Positions 8,669-17,323 of a DNA stretch of 35,583 nucleotides are shown in pieces (position 1 is the stretch's first letter; the number at the start of each line of letters is the position of its first letter). Location: NCBI GenBank assembly GCA_902812465.1, contig CADDZE010000038.1, positions 1-35,583 on the forward strand. Reading direction: 5' to 3'. The stretch is from Acidobacteriota bacterium. GTDB taxonomy: Bacteria > Acidobacteriota > Terriglobia > UBA7540. Under the pieces are notes generated by a model, which saw only the letters and a list, made by a program, of their open reading frames with translations, did not search any database and had not been told where the DNA came from. Position numbers and translations under genes: made by a program.

Positions 8669-9235
8669 TCAAGGCTCGTCGCGCGGTGGCTTGCCTTTGG
8701 ATTTGAAAACCACCTGCTTGTGTTGGCTCTTTTCCTGGCCGGAGACGGGGTCAACGATGATGGTTTGGAGATCCCCGACGAGGCGTGCGTAATCGGGATC
8801 GCCGGGCTGGCGGCCTTTGCCGCGTTCGACCTTGCCGGTGAAGCGATAGTACTTTTCGTGGATCTTACTGGTTTTGAACTCGACTTGGTCCTCCTGGCGA
8901 GTGCCGTCGATGGTGTAACTCAGCACTTCATCGGACTCTTCTTCGCCCTGCAGCACGTCGACATAGCCCTTGAGTTTGCCCTCCTCTTCGAGCAGACCGA
9001 GTGTGTCCCCTTCGTTCAGAAACTGGTATTCGCCCGAGAGATCGGGGACCGCGGAGCCGGGTTGCTGAGCGAAAAGGTCGAGAAGGCTGGCGATCCAGCA
9101 GACGAGAAGAGCGGCGCCAAGCACACCGGGCCATGACCGAAGGCTTTCCTTCGGCTTTGCGGCGGGTCGAAACCCGCCGGCGACCATGCCCCGAGCGGGC
9201 GTGCCACAGCCGCTCGTCGTCTCTGCAGCTCGCAT
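8669..9235 (-). CDS. Small secreted protein of unknown function
   Basis: An open frame of 188 residues. Residues 39-60 (LGAALLVCWIASLLDLFAQQ) look like the hydrophobic core and cleavage region of a signal peptide, and the mature part is charged and rich in beta-type sequence, beginning PDLSGEYQFLNEGDTLGLLE and ending with Lys-rich SKGKPPRDEP. I do not recognise a family. The start is doubtful: the first 35 or so codons after the ATG at 9235 coincide with three strong hairpins and read like translated non-coding DNA, so a GTG at 9124, just before the hydrophobic core, may be the true start. It follows dacB on the same strand by 59 bases (or 170 with the later start). A lipocalin-like or heavy-metal-type small beta domain is possible but not shown. 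Confidence 0.6.
   Translation of the reverse strand: MRAAETTSGCGTPARGMVAGGFRPAAKPKESLRSWPGVLGAALLVCWIASLLDLFAQQPGSAVPDLSGEYQFLNEGDTLGLLEEEGKLKGYVDVLQGEEESDEVLSYTIDGTRQEDQVEFKTSKIHEKYYRFTGKVERGKGRQPGDPDYARLVGDLQTIIVDPVSGQEKSQHKQVVFKSKGKPPRDEP
9137..9216. repeat. Cluster of three perfect hairpins
   Basis: Three consecutive perfect inverted repeats lie within 80 bases: CCGAAGG/CCTTCGG (9137-9154, four-base loop), GGCGGGT/ACCCGCC (9161-9178, four-base loop CGAA) and CGAGCGG/CCGCTCG (9192-9216, eleven-base loop). The middle one resembles REP-like palindromes such as those at 30040-30136. They lie between dacB and the signal-peptide core of the next leftward gene, so they could be a REP-type element, an mRNA processing or attenuation structure, or both. 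Confidence 0.7.
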
Positions 9236-9294
9236 CCTGCTATCCTTCGCCCTTAAAGGTACGGGCTCGCCAGGCTCAGGTCAAGCGCCCTTAA

Positions 9295-10956
9295 CTAGTT
9301 GGCGCCCGAATCGCCCTTCCGGCCCCGGTTGACAGCCTCCTGGTCGGCTGCAAGGTAACCAGCGGCCGCGATCTCTCCGAGAGCCTGGCCGACTATCTGC
9401 GTGGCTGCGTCGGCGCCCTGGGGGATAGCTACATGATTGGCGTAAATGGCAAAAGCCAGATGCTGGCCGCCAGGTGTGGTCATGTAGCCTGCAAGACCCT
9501 TGCCTGTTACCATCAAATTGCGGTTCAGAGGATCGTAGGCCGTGTAGGTGCCAGTCTTCGCGAAGACGTGGCCAGCAGCGGGGGAATGTACCTGAATATT
9601 CCACAGCGTGCCATCCCGGCCCAGGACAGGGAGTGCCTGCAAGAAGACTGGGTAGTAGGGCTGCCGGGCGATGTAAGCGAGGTAGTGGACCATAAAGTCC
9701 GGGGTGAAGAACGCCGCCTCTGAGCCGCCAGCGCCGTCGCCTTGCGAGGCGCCGCTCAAGTCGAGCCCAGCCTGGGTGAGCCAATCGTGCTCAAGATCGA
9801 AGCCGGCTTGGGCAAGGTTCGCTGTCTGACGAGCCGCGAGTGCGCCCAAGAGATAGGGCATGTTGCTGGCGTGCAGGTTCTGGCTCACCTTCAAGGTGAG
9901 CTTGACTTCCTCAGAAAGGGGAGGCGAAACGTGCTCCGCCACCAGGTTTTCGGGTTTGTAGAACGCGGCAAGCGTCTTCGCATCAGGCGCTAGGCGGGCA
10001 CGGCCGAGGGTGATGCCTGTCTGTTCGAGTGTCTCAGCGAAGACAATCTTGGCGAAACGGCTCGGCTGCGGCACGGGGTAGGGGAAAGCCGGCAGGGGGT
10101 CGGGCACCGGGCCGAGCGGAACCCGGCCTACAAGCGTCGCGGTATGCGTGCCATCCGGATTGGCCACATCCTTTTCCCACTTTAGGTCAGGCTCCCATTT
10201 GGCGTCCGGCCGGGATAGCGGCGGCCCAGTGGTCACTTGGTTGACAACGCGCAGGTAAGCGGTGGCAGGGGAGAGCTGGATTTGGGCCGGGGCGTTAACC
10301 GAAGGCCCGGGCCGCACCAGCACGTCAATTATGTTGTCATTGACAACAGCCGGCGACTCAATCATACCCGTGCCGCCTTCCGGTTCGCCTTCGGGGAAGA
10401 GGCTGGCGTCGACCACCACGCTGCCCTGAACGTGCTTGATCCCGTGCGACGCCACCTGACGCGCCAGCTCGCGAATCACCTCAAGCGGGTCACCGCGCAC
10501 CGGAGGGCCGCCATAGCTATGGTCTTCATTTTGGAAAGCCAGCGTGCCGTCCGGCTGGAGGCGGCCCGAGAGGTTAGGATCGCCGCTGGCGACCAGTACC
10601 AGATCGCCCTGCAGTGTTCCGTTGGCCGTCAGGGGGCCGGTGCGATAGACACGAGTACGGAAGCGGTAGCCAGGGCCGAGCAGCTGCAGAGCGGCGCCCT
10701 CCGTCAGCAGTTTCGTCGTGGAAGCGGGCGTAAAGAGTTTGTCAGGCTCGAGTGCGTAGAGAACTTGGCCCGTGTCCAGGGAATAGAACTCGATGCCGAA
10801 GCTCGCGTGCCAGAACTCCGGCCGGCTGACGATCTGCTGAATGCGTTCGGCGAGGCTCCCGCCAGCAAGCGTTGGCTGAGCGGCTAACCAGCAGGTTGCA
10901 GCGATTCCCCAGAGCAGATGGGTGGCAAGGCTTGCTTTCGTCCGGAGGGGGGTCAC
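9295..10956 (-). CDS. dacB: PBP4-type D-alanyl-D-alanine carboxypeptidase/endopeptidase
   Basis: A 553-residue serine peptidase of the S13 (PBP4, DacB) family, which trims D-Ala from peptidoglycan side chains or cuts cross-links in the periplasm. A signal peptide covers about residues 1-32. The three penicilloyl-enzyme motifs are in place: SxxK as Ser79-Thr-Thr-Lys82 in FTPASTTKLL, SxN as Ser358-Gln-Asn360 in KVSQNLHASN, and KTG at 467-469 in FAKTGTYTAYD. The long stretch between SxxK and SxN is the inserted domains typical of this family, including LVASGDPNLS and VVDASLF. The start is GTG at 10956, with an AGGAGGT box about 12 bases ahead. It is divergent from the MFS gene across 151 bases and precedes a small secreted protein. 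Confidence 0.93.
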   Translation of the reverse strand: MTPLRTKASLATHLLWGIAATCWLAAQPTLAGGSLAERIQQIVSRPEFWHASFGIEFYSLDTGQVLYALEPDKLFTPASTTKLLTEGAALQLLGPGYRFRTRVYRTGPLTANGTLQGDLVLVASGDPNLSGRLQPDGTLAFQNEDHSYGGPPVRGDPLEVIRELARQVASHGIKHVQGSVVVDASLFPEGEPEGGTGMIESPAVVNDNIIDVLVRPGPSVNAPAQIQLSPATAYLRVVNQVTTGPPLSRPDAKWEPDLKWEKDVANPDGTHTATLVGRVPLGPVPDPLPAFPYPVPQPSRFAKIVFAETLEQTGITLGRARLAPDAKTLAAFYKPENLVAEHVSPPLSEEVKLTLKVSQNLHASNMPYLLGALAARQTANLAQAGFDLEHDWLTQAGLDLSGASQGDGAGGSEAAFFTPDFMVHYLAYIARQPYYPVFLQALPVLGRDGTLWNIQVHSPAAGHVFAKTGTYTAYDPLNRNLMVTGKGLAGYMTTPGGQHLAFAIYANHVAIPQGADAATQIVGQALGEIAAAGYLAADQEAVNRGRKGDSGAN

Positions 10957-11089
10957 GTCGGTTTAGCTACCTCCTCATTTGGCATTCGAACCCCGCAGGG
11001 CCGGCCTAGTTTAACGCCCTTCTGCCGCGCGGCGTAAGAGTAAGGAAGAGGAGAACGCGTGGGGCCGCCGCGAAGCCGTACCCTTCGAC

Positions 11090-11098
11090 TGTTACAAT
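11090..11098 (+). promoter_or_regulatory. Extended -10 promoter of the MFS gene
   Basis: TG-T-TACAAT, an extended -10 element, ends only nine bases before the ATG at 11108. No good -35 box is seen. A start about seven bases downstream would leave almost no leader, suggesting leaderless translation. No strong Shine-Dalgarno is present. Confidence 0.5.
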
Positions 11099-11107
11099 CC
11101 TCAGGTC

Positions 11108-12439
11108 ATGGCCACCCGCGAGGACGTCACCATTCCGCTCGTTGACACTCCCCGTGCCCCTCGTGTGCCGCTCCATCTGCGCTATTTCGCACTGCTGAAG
11201 CGCAACGGGAATTTCCGCTGGCTGTGGATGGCGCAACTGGTGAGCGAGATCGGGGACTGGTTCTACAGCCTGGCGATCTATGATTTGCTGCTCGGGCTGA
11301 CCGGGAGCGGCAAGTCCGTCAGCTACGCCATCATCCTCCAGACCTTGCCCTGGTTCTTCATGACACCACTTTCCGGAACACTGGTGGATCGCCTTCCGCG
11401 CAGACGCCTGATGATCCTGGCCGACGTGGTGCGCGGGTGCGTGGTGCTGGGCCTCATTTTGGTGCGGACGCGCTCCAACCTCTGGATGGTGTATGCCCTG
11501 CTCGGGGCCGAGGTGGTCTTTGCCTCTATCTTCGAGCCAGCGCGGAGCGCTCTACTGCCTGACCTGGTCGAAGTGGACGAACTCCTGCCGGCCAATGCCC
11601 TGTCTTCCGCTACCTGGTCGGTAGCGCTGGCGGTGGGAGCGTCTTTGGGCGGGGTGGTTACGGCCTTGCTGGGGCGAAACGCCGCCTTTACGGTGAACTC
11701 CCTCTCGTTCTTCGCCTCCGGCTTGCTCATCAGCCGCATTCGCTGCCGCGAAAGCCATCTCTCGCTTGATGCGCACGGCACCGAGGAAGATAAGAGCCTA
11801 CGCGAAGGGCTATCGTACTTGAGCCGCACTCCGCAGGTAGTGATGCTAGTTCTTGCGAAGGGCGGCCTGGGTATGATCGCCGGGGCTCTGCTCTTGCTGA
11901 CACTTTTGGGTGAGCGCGTCTTCCCCGTCGCCGGCCGGGGCGCTCTGGCCGTAGGACTGTTGTACGCGGCGCGCGGCGCCGGGGCGGGCCTCGGGCCGCT
12001 GCTGGCTGACCGCTTGACCCGAGGGGAGCCGCGCCGGATGTGGAAGGCTGTGGGTCTGGCCTTCTTTTGGATCGGCGGCTCTTACCTTAGCCTGAGCCGG
12101 GCCCCTGTCCTGGCGGCGGCGATGATCGCCGTTTGCTGCGCCCACCTGGGCGGCAGTGTGGTGTGGGTCACGTCCACAACCCTGCTGCAATTGACGGCGG
12201 ACGATCGCTTCCGTGGCCGAATCTTCTCGCTCGATTACGGCCTGAACATGCTGGCCGCAGCGGCTTGCAACTATGCGATCGGCGTGGGAGCGGATACCTG
12301 GCACCTCAAGCCTCGCCAGTTAGCGGCGCTGATGGGCTCGGCCCTTCTAGTGCCCGGCCTATTATGGTTCCCGGCGCTCGCGCGCTGGGTGAAGGATCGA
12401 GCTCCCGCCCCGGCTATCAGCGCCCAAGGCGAAGACTAG
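11108..12439 (+). CDS. MFS exporter (EntS/MFS_3-like)
   Basis: A 443-residue major facilitator superfamily protein with about 10-12 predicted membrane spans in the inner membrane. The opening FRWLWMAQLVSEIGDWFYSLAIYDLLL and the loop motif GTLVDRLPRRRLMILADVVRG (split over the end of span 2) are characteristic of the MFS_3 group, which includes the enterobactin exporter EntS and macrolide efflux proteins. EPARSALLPDLV and ANALSSATWSVALAVGASLGG are also typical. The substrate is unknown; nothing in the neighbourhood points to siderophore synthesis. It is divergent from dacB and stands alone, with a hairpin 24 bases after its stop. Confidence 0.88.
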   Translation: MATREDVTIPLVDTPRAPRVPLHLRYFALLKRNGNFRWLWMAQLVSEIGDWFYSLAIYDLLLGLTGSGKSVSYAIILQTLPWFFMTPLSGTLVDRLPRRRLMILADVVRGCVVLGLILVRTRSNLWMVYALLGAEVVFASIFEPARSALLPDLVEVDELLPANALSSATWSVALAVGASLGGVVTALLGRNAAFTVNSLSFFASGLLISRIRCRESHLSLDAHGTEEDKSLREGLSYLSRTPQVVMLVLAKGGLGMIAGALLLLTLLGERVFPVAGRGALAVGLLYAARGAGAGLGPLLADRLTRGEPRRMWKAVGLAFFWIGGSYLSLSRAPVLAAAMIAVCCAHLGGSVVWVTSTTLLQLTADDRFRGRIFSLDYGLNMLAAAACNYAIGVGADTWHLKPRQLAALMGSALLVPGLLWFPALARWVKDRAPAPAISAQGED

Positions 12440-12462
12440 GGGTGGCCGAGCGAAGAGCAATG

Positions 12463-12484
12463 GGCTCGGGGAGACAGCCGAGCC
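12463..12484 (+). terminator. Hairpin after the MFS gene
   Basis: GGCTCGG and CCGAGCC form a perfect seven-base stem with an eight-base loop, 24 bases past the stop. There is no T-tract, so intrinsic termination is uncertain; it may instead protect the 3' end. Confidence 0.35.
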
Positions 12485-12555
12485 GCACGCACGCCGACAG
12501 GGTGCGAAAGAGCCTCGTCGCCACCACACGCTCGGTCTTGGCGAGCAAGCCAGCA

Positions 12556-13071
12556 CTATAGCCGGCTCAACACCCTCTGAGCCAAGGTCAGCAGCTGCTG
12601 CCGCGCGTTCGCATGGGTGGGGATAGCGATGTTGAATACCGCATTCTTCTTGCGCACGGTGATGCTAGCATCCGGCTCTTTCCCCGGAACCCCTAGGTTG
12701 ATCTGCGCCGAATCAGCCCCCGCGAGCTGGACAGGCTGCCATGGGCCACCTGCTTCTGCGAGCACCGTCTTTTCGACGGCTTTTGCCTCCTCAGGCGTAT
12801 TGCCAGCCGGATAGAAGATGTCGAACTCGACCTGTCCGGCCTTGCTGTCATAGAGGCAGTAGGCCCCCGTATTGTCGTTGGGGTTTAAGTTGGCGTGAGA
12901 AAGGGAAGACACGGAAACGCCAGCTTTGGTGAAGTCGGCAGGTGCCAGCGCCGAACACAGCTCCTTGCCCGAAGCCGGCTTTACCTTTCCCTTGGCCTCT
13001 GACGGCTTGGCGCTGCACAGCCCGGCAAGAAAGAGAAAAACCACTAGGACGCCCGCGATCCGAGCCGTCAT
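12556..13071 (-). CDS. Small secreted protein of unknown function
   Basis: A 171-residue protein with a clear signal peptide (MTARIAGVLVVFLFLAGLCSA, cleavage likely after residue 21). The mature part carries two cysteines, one in KELCSALAPADF and one in TGAYCLYDSK, which could form a disulfide, followed by a beta-rich segment (VEFDIFYPAG, ASITVRKKNAVFNIAIPT) and an amphipathic C-terminal helix. This layout resembles the DUF3558-like or small periplasmic lipoprotein-type beta domains but I cannot assign a family. A GGGAGGA ribosome site lies just ahead of the ATG at 13071. It is divergent from the TPR gene at 13366, across 294 bases in which only the promoter at 13342 is recognisable. Confidence 0.8.
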   Translation of the reverse strand: MTARIAGVLVVFLFLAGLCSAKPSEAKGKVKPASGKELCSALAPADFTKAGVSVSSLSHANLNPNDNTGAYCLYDSKAGQVEFDIFYPAGNTPEEAKAVEKTVLAEAGGPWQPVQLAGADSAQINLGVPGKEPDASITVRKKNAVFNIAIPTHANARQQLLTLAQRVLSRL

Positions 13072-13341
13072 TTTATCCTCCCGTCCCGCGATTTGCTCTA
13101 AGGCCCGATGGTCGGTGCGAACCGGCTTTGGCAGCCAGCAACCGCCTGAATCGTACAGGAAAAGCTCGCAGAACGGGATCGTTCCTCAGACCGATCCGTC
13201 GGTGTCGATGAGGGTGGCGGTGGCAGCCGATGGCCCGCGTGGCTTCTGGGCGGCGGCCTGCCGGTGGCTGCACCGCGGCCCGGGGGCGCACCCTAACCCC
13301 TCCGGCCTCAATCGCGCCTAGCGCGCAGGGTCTGCCTCCGG

Positions 13342-13350
13342 TGTTATAAT
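13342..13350 (+). promoter_or_regulatory. Extended -10 promoter of the TPR-nfeD-slipin operon
   Basis: TG-T-TATAAT is a perfect extended -10 element ending 15 bases before the ATG at 13366. No clear -35 box is seen. Transcripts would carry a leader of about nine bases without a Shine-Dalgarno. Confidence 0.65.
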
Positions 13351-13365
13351 CGGAGCCGACGCAGC

Positions 13366-15063
13366 ATGAGAACTGCCTTCTCCCTGCTCCTGGTCGCTTG
13401 TTTCACTTTGCCAGCCCAAGCCGTTGTCCCGACGCGTACTTTCCTGGTGTTCCCCTTCGAGAACCAGAGTGACAACGCGGACCTGGGGTGGATGTCCGAA
13501 GGCCTGGCGGACCTGCTCTCCGCACGCCTGGCCGGACCGAGCCGGGTAGCGCTCGACCGCGCCGACCGCGATCAGGCGTACGAGCAGCTGGGAATCCCGC
13601 GAGGGACGCCCCTCACTTTGGCTAGTGAATTCAAGGTGGCAGAAAAGCTGGGTGTGGATTGGGCCCTGGTGGGAAGCTTCAAGGTGGAGGGCAAGCAGCT
13701 TCGCGAGAGCGCCCAGTGGCTGGACGTCCATGCCCTGAGGCTTGATGCGCCGCTGGAAGCGAGCGGTGAGCTGGCCGACTTGTCGGATTTACAGAGCTTG
13801 CTCGCCTGGCGGCTGCTCGCCGCCCACGATCCTTCCTTCACCACCGGCTCCGAAGAGGATTTCGCGCGCGCCTTCCCCGCCGTCCGCCTGGATGCCTTCG
13901 AGAACTATATTCGCGGCATCCTTGCGGCCGACGAGGCAAGCAAGCTCCATTTTCTTCGCGAAGCAGACCGGCTGAATCCTTCGGACCATCGGGCGGCGCT
14001 CGAGCTGGGCCGGCACTTCTTTCAAACCAAAGACTACTCCGCTTCGTCCAAGTGGCTGCGGAAGCTCGTTCCCACCGACGACGGATACTTCGAGTCGCTA
14101 TTCCTGCTGGGGGTGAACGCATTCTTCCTCGGCCAGGATTCAGAGGCAGAGAAGGCGTTCGGCGCCCTTTCCCAGCAAATTCCCCTGAATGAAGTATGGA
14201 ACAACCTCGGTGTCATCGAGGCCCGGCGGAATCACTACGGGGAGGCGCTCGCCAGTTTCCAGCGCGCTTACCAAGGTGACCCGAACGACGCCGACTTCTG
14301 TTTCAACGTCGGCACCGCGCTTTGGTACCTTAAGCGCTACAGCAGTGCCGAACGCTACTTCCGCGAGGCTTTGCAAGCTGACGGCGATGACCCCGGCGCC
14401 CACGCCGCACTAGCACTGGTGATGGAGAAACTGGGCGACACACCGGGCGAGAGACGTGAGCGCGCCTGGCTGGCAGCCCACGAGAGTCAGGCGGATCCCG
14501 CGTCGGAGGCTGTGGCTGGCGAGGAGGGTCCACCGCCGCTCGGGGCTGGCGCTGGCGGTGCCCGCCGAGGCGATGAAGATATTCAACCTTTCCCACGCCT
14601 GAAGAAGAACTATGACGGGCGCGCCTTCCGGTTGCTGGCGCTTGCCGTCAACAACGCCCTGGAAGCTCGCCTGACCCAGGAACCGCCCGCCGAGCATGCC
14701 GACGTGCATCTCAGCCGGGGCCAGCGCTTCCTCTCACAGGGCCGGATGCCGGAAGCGGAGCGGGAGCTTGACGAAGCTGTTTCACTCAGCCCTCAGAGCA
14801 GCGAGGCTCACCTGCTCCTGGGCCAGGTCTACGAGTCGGAAGGCAAGCACCCGGAAGCGGCGCGCGAGATGGAGTCCGCGCTGCAGATCGACAATAATGC
14901 AGTGACGCACCTCTGGCTGGCGCGCATTTATCTCTCGCTCCATCGCAGGGACCTTGCCCTCCAGCACGCGCAGGCGGCGCTGCGCCTTAATCCGGCTGAC
15001 GCGGACGCTGAGCGGCTGCTCGAGGCCCTTCACAATCACCAGGCGGAAGAGAAGAAGCCATGA
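13366..15063 (+). CDS. Periplasmic TolB-like/TPR repeat protein
   Basis: A 565-residue exported protein, signal peptide MRTAFSLLLVACFTLPAQA. Residues 24-125 (FLVFPFENQSDNADLGWMSEGLADLLSARL and the following VDWALVGSFKVEG) resemble the TolB-like/FlgO-type amino-terminal domain often joined to TPRs and thought to bind partners. From about residue 195 onward there are several TPR units, for example EVWNNLGVIEARRNHYGEALASFQRAYQ and the C-terminal pairs around SEAHLLLGQVYESEGKHPEAAREMESAL, with a Gly- and Pro-rich linker near residues 380-405. The role is probably scaffolding in the periplasm. Its stop overlaps the start of the nfeD gene by four bases (ATGA), so the two are translationally coupled. 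Confidence 0.85.
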   Translation: MRTAFSLLLVACFTLPAQAVVPTRTFLVFPFENQSDNADLGWMSEGLADLLSARLAGPSRVALDRADRDQAYEQLGIPRGTPLTLASEFKVAEKLGVDWALVGSFKVEGKQLRESAQWLDVHALRLDAPLEASGELADLSDLQSLLAWRLLAAHDPSFTTGSEEDFARAFPAVRLDAFENYIRGILAADEASKLHFLREADRLNPSDHRAALELGRHFFQTKDYSASSKWLRKLVPTDDGYFESLFLLGVNAFFLGQDSEAEKAFGALSQQIPLNEVWNNLGVIEARRNHYGEALASFQRAYQGDPNDADFCFNVGTALWYLKRYSSAERYFREALQADGDDPGAHAALALVMEKLGDTPGERRERAWLAAHESQADPASEAVAGEEGPPPLGAGAGGARRGDEDIQPFPRLKKNYDGRAFRLLALAVNNALEARLTQEPPAEHADVHLSRGQRFLSQGRMPEAERELDEAVSLSPQSSEAHLLLGQVYESEGKHPEAAREMESALQIDNNAVTHLWLARIYLSLHRRDLALQHAQAALRLNPADADAERLLEALHNHQAEEKKP

Positions 15064-16442
15064 ACGCGGCTCCGCCGATTTCGACGGGGGCATCATCCGA
15101 ACGGATAGCGCGCTCCTTAGGCGGCCCGGCTCTACGCGGGGCGTCGGCGGCGGTTCTGGCACTTCTGATAACAGCCCGGCCGCTTAGCCCCGATAGCAGT
15201 CCCCAACCGGTAGTGCTCGAAATCAACCTGGAAGGTGTCGTGCAACCCGTCAGCGAGGAATACGTTGTCGCCGGCATCCGCGAAGCGAACCGCATGAATG
15301 CGGCGGCCGTCATTCTGGACCTGAGTACGCCCGGAGGCCTAGACACGTCGATGCGCGCCATCATCAAGGCGATCATCAGCTCCCGCGTGCCTGTTATTAC
15401 CTACGTGGCGCCCAGCGGAAGCCGGGCAGCCTCCGCTGGATTTTTCATCCTGCTGTCGGGGGACGTCGCGGCCATGGCCCCGGGGACGAATACCGGTGCC
15501 GCCCACCCGGTGCTGATCGGTGGATCCGACGTCGGCAAAACCATGGAAGCTAAAATCGAAAACGACGCAGCTGCTTATCTGCGCAGCATCGCGGGCAAGC
15601 GCGGGCGCAATGTGAAGCTTGCGGAAGAAGGCGTGCGTCAAAGCAAGGCGTTCACCGAAAAGGAAGCTCTGGAGAACCACTTGATCGACGCCGTGGCCAG
15701 CACGCCCCAGGATCTGCTGGCACAGCTCAATGGCCGCACTCTGCAGCGCTTTGACGGCAGCACTACGGTGTTGCGGCTCTCCAACGCACGGATCGAGCCC
15801 TACCGAATGAGCGAACGCCAGCGGTTCCTCTCCTGGATCGCCGACCCCAACGTTGCGTTCGTGCTGGGCCTGATCGGCCTCCTATGCCTGTACATCGAGT
15901 TCAGCCATCCGGGCATGGTGGTGCCGGGGGTGGTCGGCGCTCTGGCCATCATCCTGGCGCTGTTCGCCTTTCACCTGCTGCCCATTAACTACACGGGCGT
16001 AGCGTTGATCGTTCTGGCGCTGATCCTTTTTGTGCTGGAGGCGAAGGTTGGGTCGCACGGGGTGCTGGCCGCGGGAGGAGCGGTGGCCATGATTGTCGGC
16101 TCGCTGATTCTGGTCGATTCGCCTTGGCCGGCGGTACGCATCCGCCTTTCAACCTCGCTGGCCGTGACGCTGCCGGTGACGCTGATAGCCATGATTTTGC
16201 TGCGGGCGGTGCTTGCCGCCAAGCGGCAGAAGGCCATCACCGGCGAAGCGGGTATGATCGACAGCGTGGGCATTGCCCGCACTGACCTCGAACCGCGGGG
16301 CCAGGTCTTGATCCGGGGGGAGCTCTGGCAGGCACGGGCGGACGAGCCCATTCCCAGCGGAACGCGGGTGCGAGTACGCCAGACCGATGGCCTCACCCTT
16401 GTGGTGGAGCCGGATTCTAAACCTGCAGAGTGCAGCCGCTAG
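15060..16442 (+). CDS. nfeD: NfeD-type membrane serine protease (ClpP class)
   Basis: A 460-residue membrane-bound serine protease of the long NfeD (STOPP, 1510-type) family that partners with stomatin-like slipins and cuts their hydrophobic C-terminus. After an N-terminal hydrophobic segment, a ClpP-like domain runs from about residue 50 to 240: VILDLSTPGGLDTSMRA for the oxyanion region, Ser125 in SGSRAASAGFFILL as nucleophile and Lys165 in MEAKIENDAAAYL as general base, matching the Ser/Lys dyad of Pyrococcus PH1510. Then come several membrane spans (about 275-400) and a C-terminal NfeD OB-fold domain (GMIDSVGIARTDLEPRGQVLIRGELW is its hallmark, here given in part). It sits directly before a slipin gene, the conserved pairing. 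Confidence 0.94.
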   Translation: MNAAPPISTGASSERIARSLGGPALRGASAAVLALLITARPLSPDSSPQPVVLEINLEGVVQPVSEEYVVAGIREANRMNAAAVILDLSTPGGLDTSMRAIIKAIISSRVPVITYVAPSGSRAASAGFFILLSGDVAAMAPGTNTGAAHPVLIGGSDVGKTMEAKIENDAAAYLRSIAGKRGRNVKLAEEGVRQSKAFTEKEALENHLIDAVASTPQDLLAQLNGRTLQRFDGSTTVLRLSNARIEPYRMSERQRFLSWIADPNVAFVLGLIGLLCLYIEFSHPGMVVPGVVGALAIILALFAFHLLPINYTGVALIVLALILFVLEAKVGSHGVLAAGGAVAMIVGSLILVDSPWPAVRIRLSTSLAVTLPVTLIAMILLRAVLAAKRQKAITGEAGMIDSVGIARTDLEPRGQVLIRGELWQARADEPIPSGTRVRVRQTDGLTLVVEPDSKPAECSR

Positions 16443-16473
16443 CGCTTGAACTTGCGCTGCCGAAGGAGAGGCT

Positions 16474-17295
16474 ATGGATAACACCGCTGCCAGCCTGGGT
16501 TTGTTTCCCCTGATCGTTGTACTGATCGTCGTCATCTGGATCATCAAATGCCTGAACGTGCTGCGGGAGTATGAGCGCGCGGTGGTGTTCCGCCTGGGGC
16601 GCGTTCTGAAGAAGGATAAGGGGCCTGGCGTAATCATTATCTTGTGGCCGATCGACAAGATCGTGAAGGTATCGCTGCGCACGATCACCTGGGACGTCCC
16701 GCCGCAGGACATCATCACACGCGACAACGTGTCGCTGAAGGTTAACGCGGTGGTCTATTTCCGCGTCATCAACGCCACGCAGGCCATCGTCGAGGTGGAG
16801 AACTACCGCTACGCCGTCGAACAGGCAGCCCAAACCGGGTTGCGCACGGTCCTGGGCGAAGTCGAACTCGACGATCTTCTCTCGCAGCGTGAAAAGCTCA
16901 ACGCCCGCCTGCAATCCATTCTGGACGAGCATACGGAGCCGTGGGGCATCAAGGTGACGCAAGTGCAGGTGAAGCAGGTCGACTTGCCGCAGGAGATGCA
17001 GCGCGCCATCGCTCGGCAGGCGGAAGCGGAGCGCGAGCGCCGCGCCAAGATCATTTCCGCCGACGGCGAATACCAGGCTGCAGCCAAGCTAGCAGAAGCG
17101 GCTGCGGTTCTCAATCGCGAACCGGCCGCTATCACGCTGCGCTACCTGCAGACCTTGCTCGAGATTGGCACGGAAAAGAGCACCACGATCGTCTTCCCGC
17201 TGCCGGTTGACTTGCTCGCCGGGCTTCTGGCCAGGAAGCCCGCCAGCGGTGGGCCGCCTGCCAATCCGAGCATGGGAGGAGCCCAACCAAGTTGA
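16474..17295 (+). CDS. Slipin / stomatin-like SPFH protein
   Basis: A 273-residue SPFH-domain membrane protein that assembles into rings in the inner membrane and organises microdomains; it is the partner and likely substrate of the NfeD protease upstream. One N-terminal membrane span covers residues 8-27. The SPFH core includes [46 protein letters not shown] and [24 protein letters not shown], followed by the coiled-coil [19 protein letters not shown] and the C-terminal [11 protein letters not shown]. An AGGAGAGG ribosome site lies 3-4 bases ahead of the ATG. The 31-base gap to nfeD indicates one operon. Confidence 0.95.
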   Translation: MDNTAASLGLFPLIVVLIVVIWIIKCLNVLREYERAVVFRLGRVLKKDKGPGVIIILWPIDKIVKVSLRTITWDVPPQDIITRDNVSLKVNAVVYFRVINATQAIVEVENYRYAVEQAAQTGLRTVLGEVELDDLLSQREKLNARLQSILDEHTEPWGIKVTQVQVKQVDLPQEMQRAIARQAEAERERRAKIISADGEYQAAAKLAEAAAVLNREPAAITLRYLQTLLEIGTEKSTTIVFPLPVDLLAGLLARKPASGGPPANPSMGGAQPS

Positions 17296-17323
17296 TCCCC
17301 GTCATCTCCCACTGAGTGGTCTC

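Noticed and set aside
10237-10887. Plus-strand open frame of 216 codons
   Set aside because: Antisense shadow of dacB, which has all three penicilloyl motifs.
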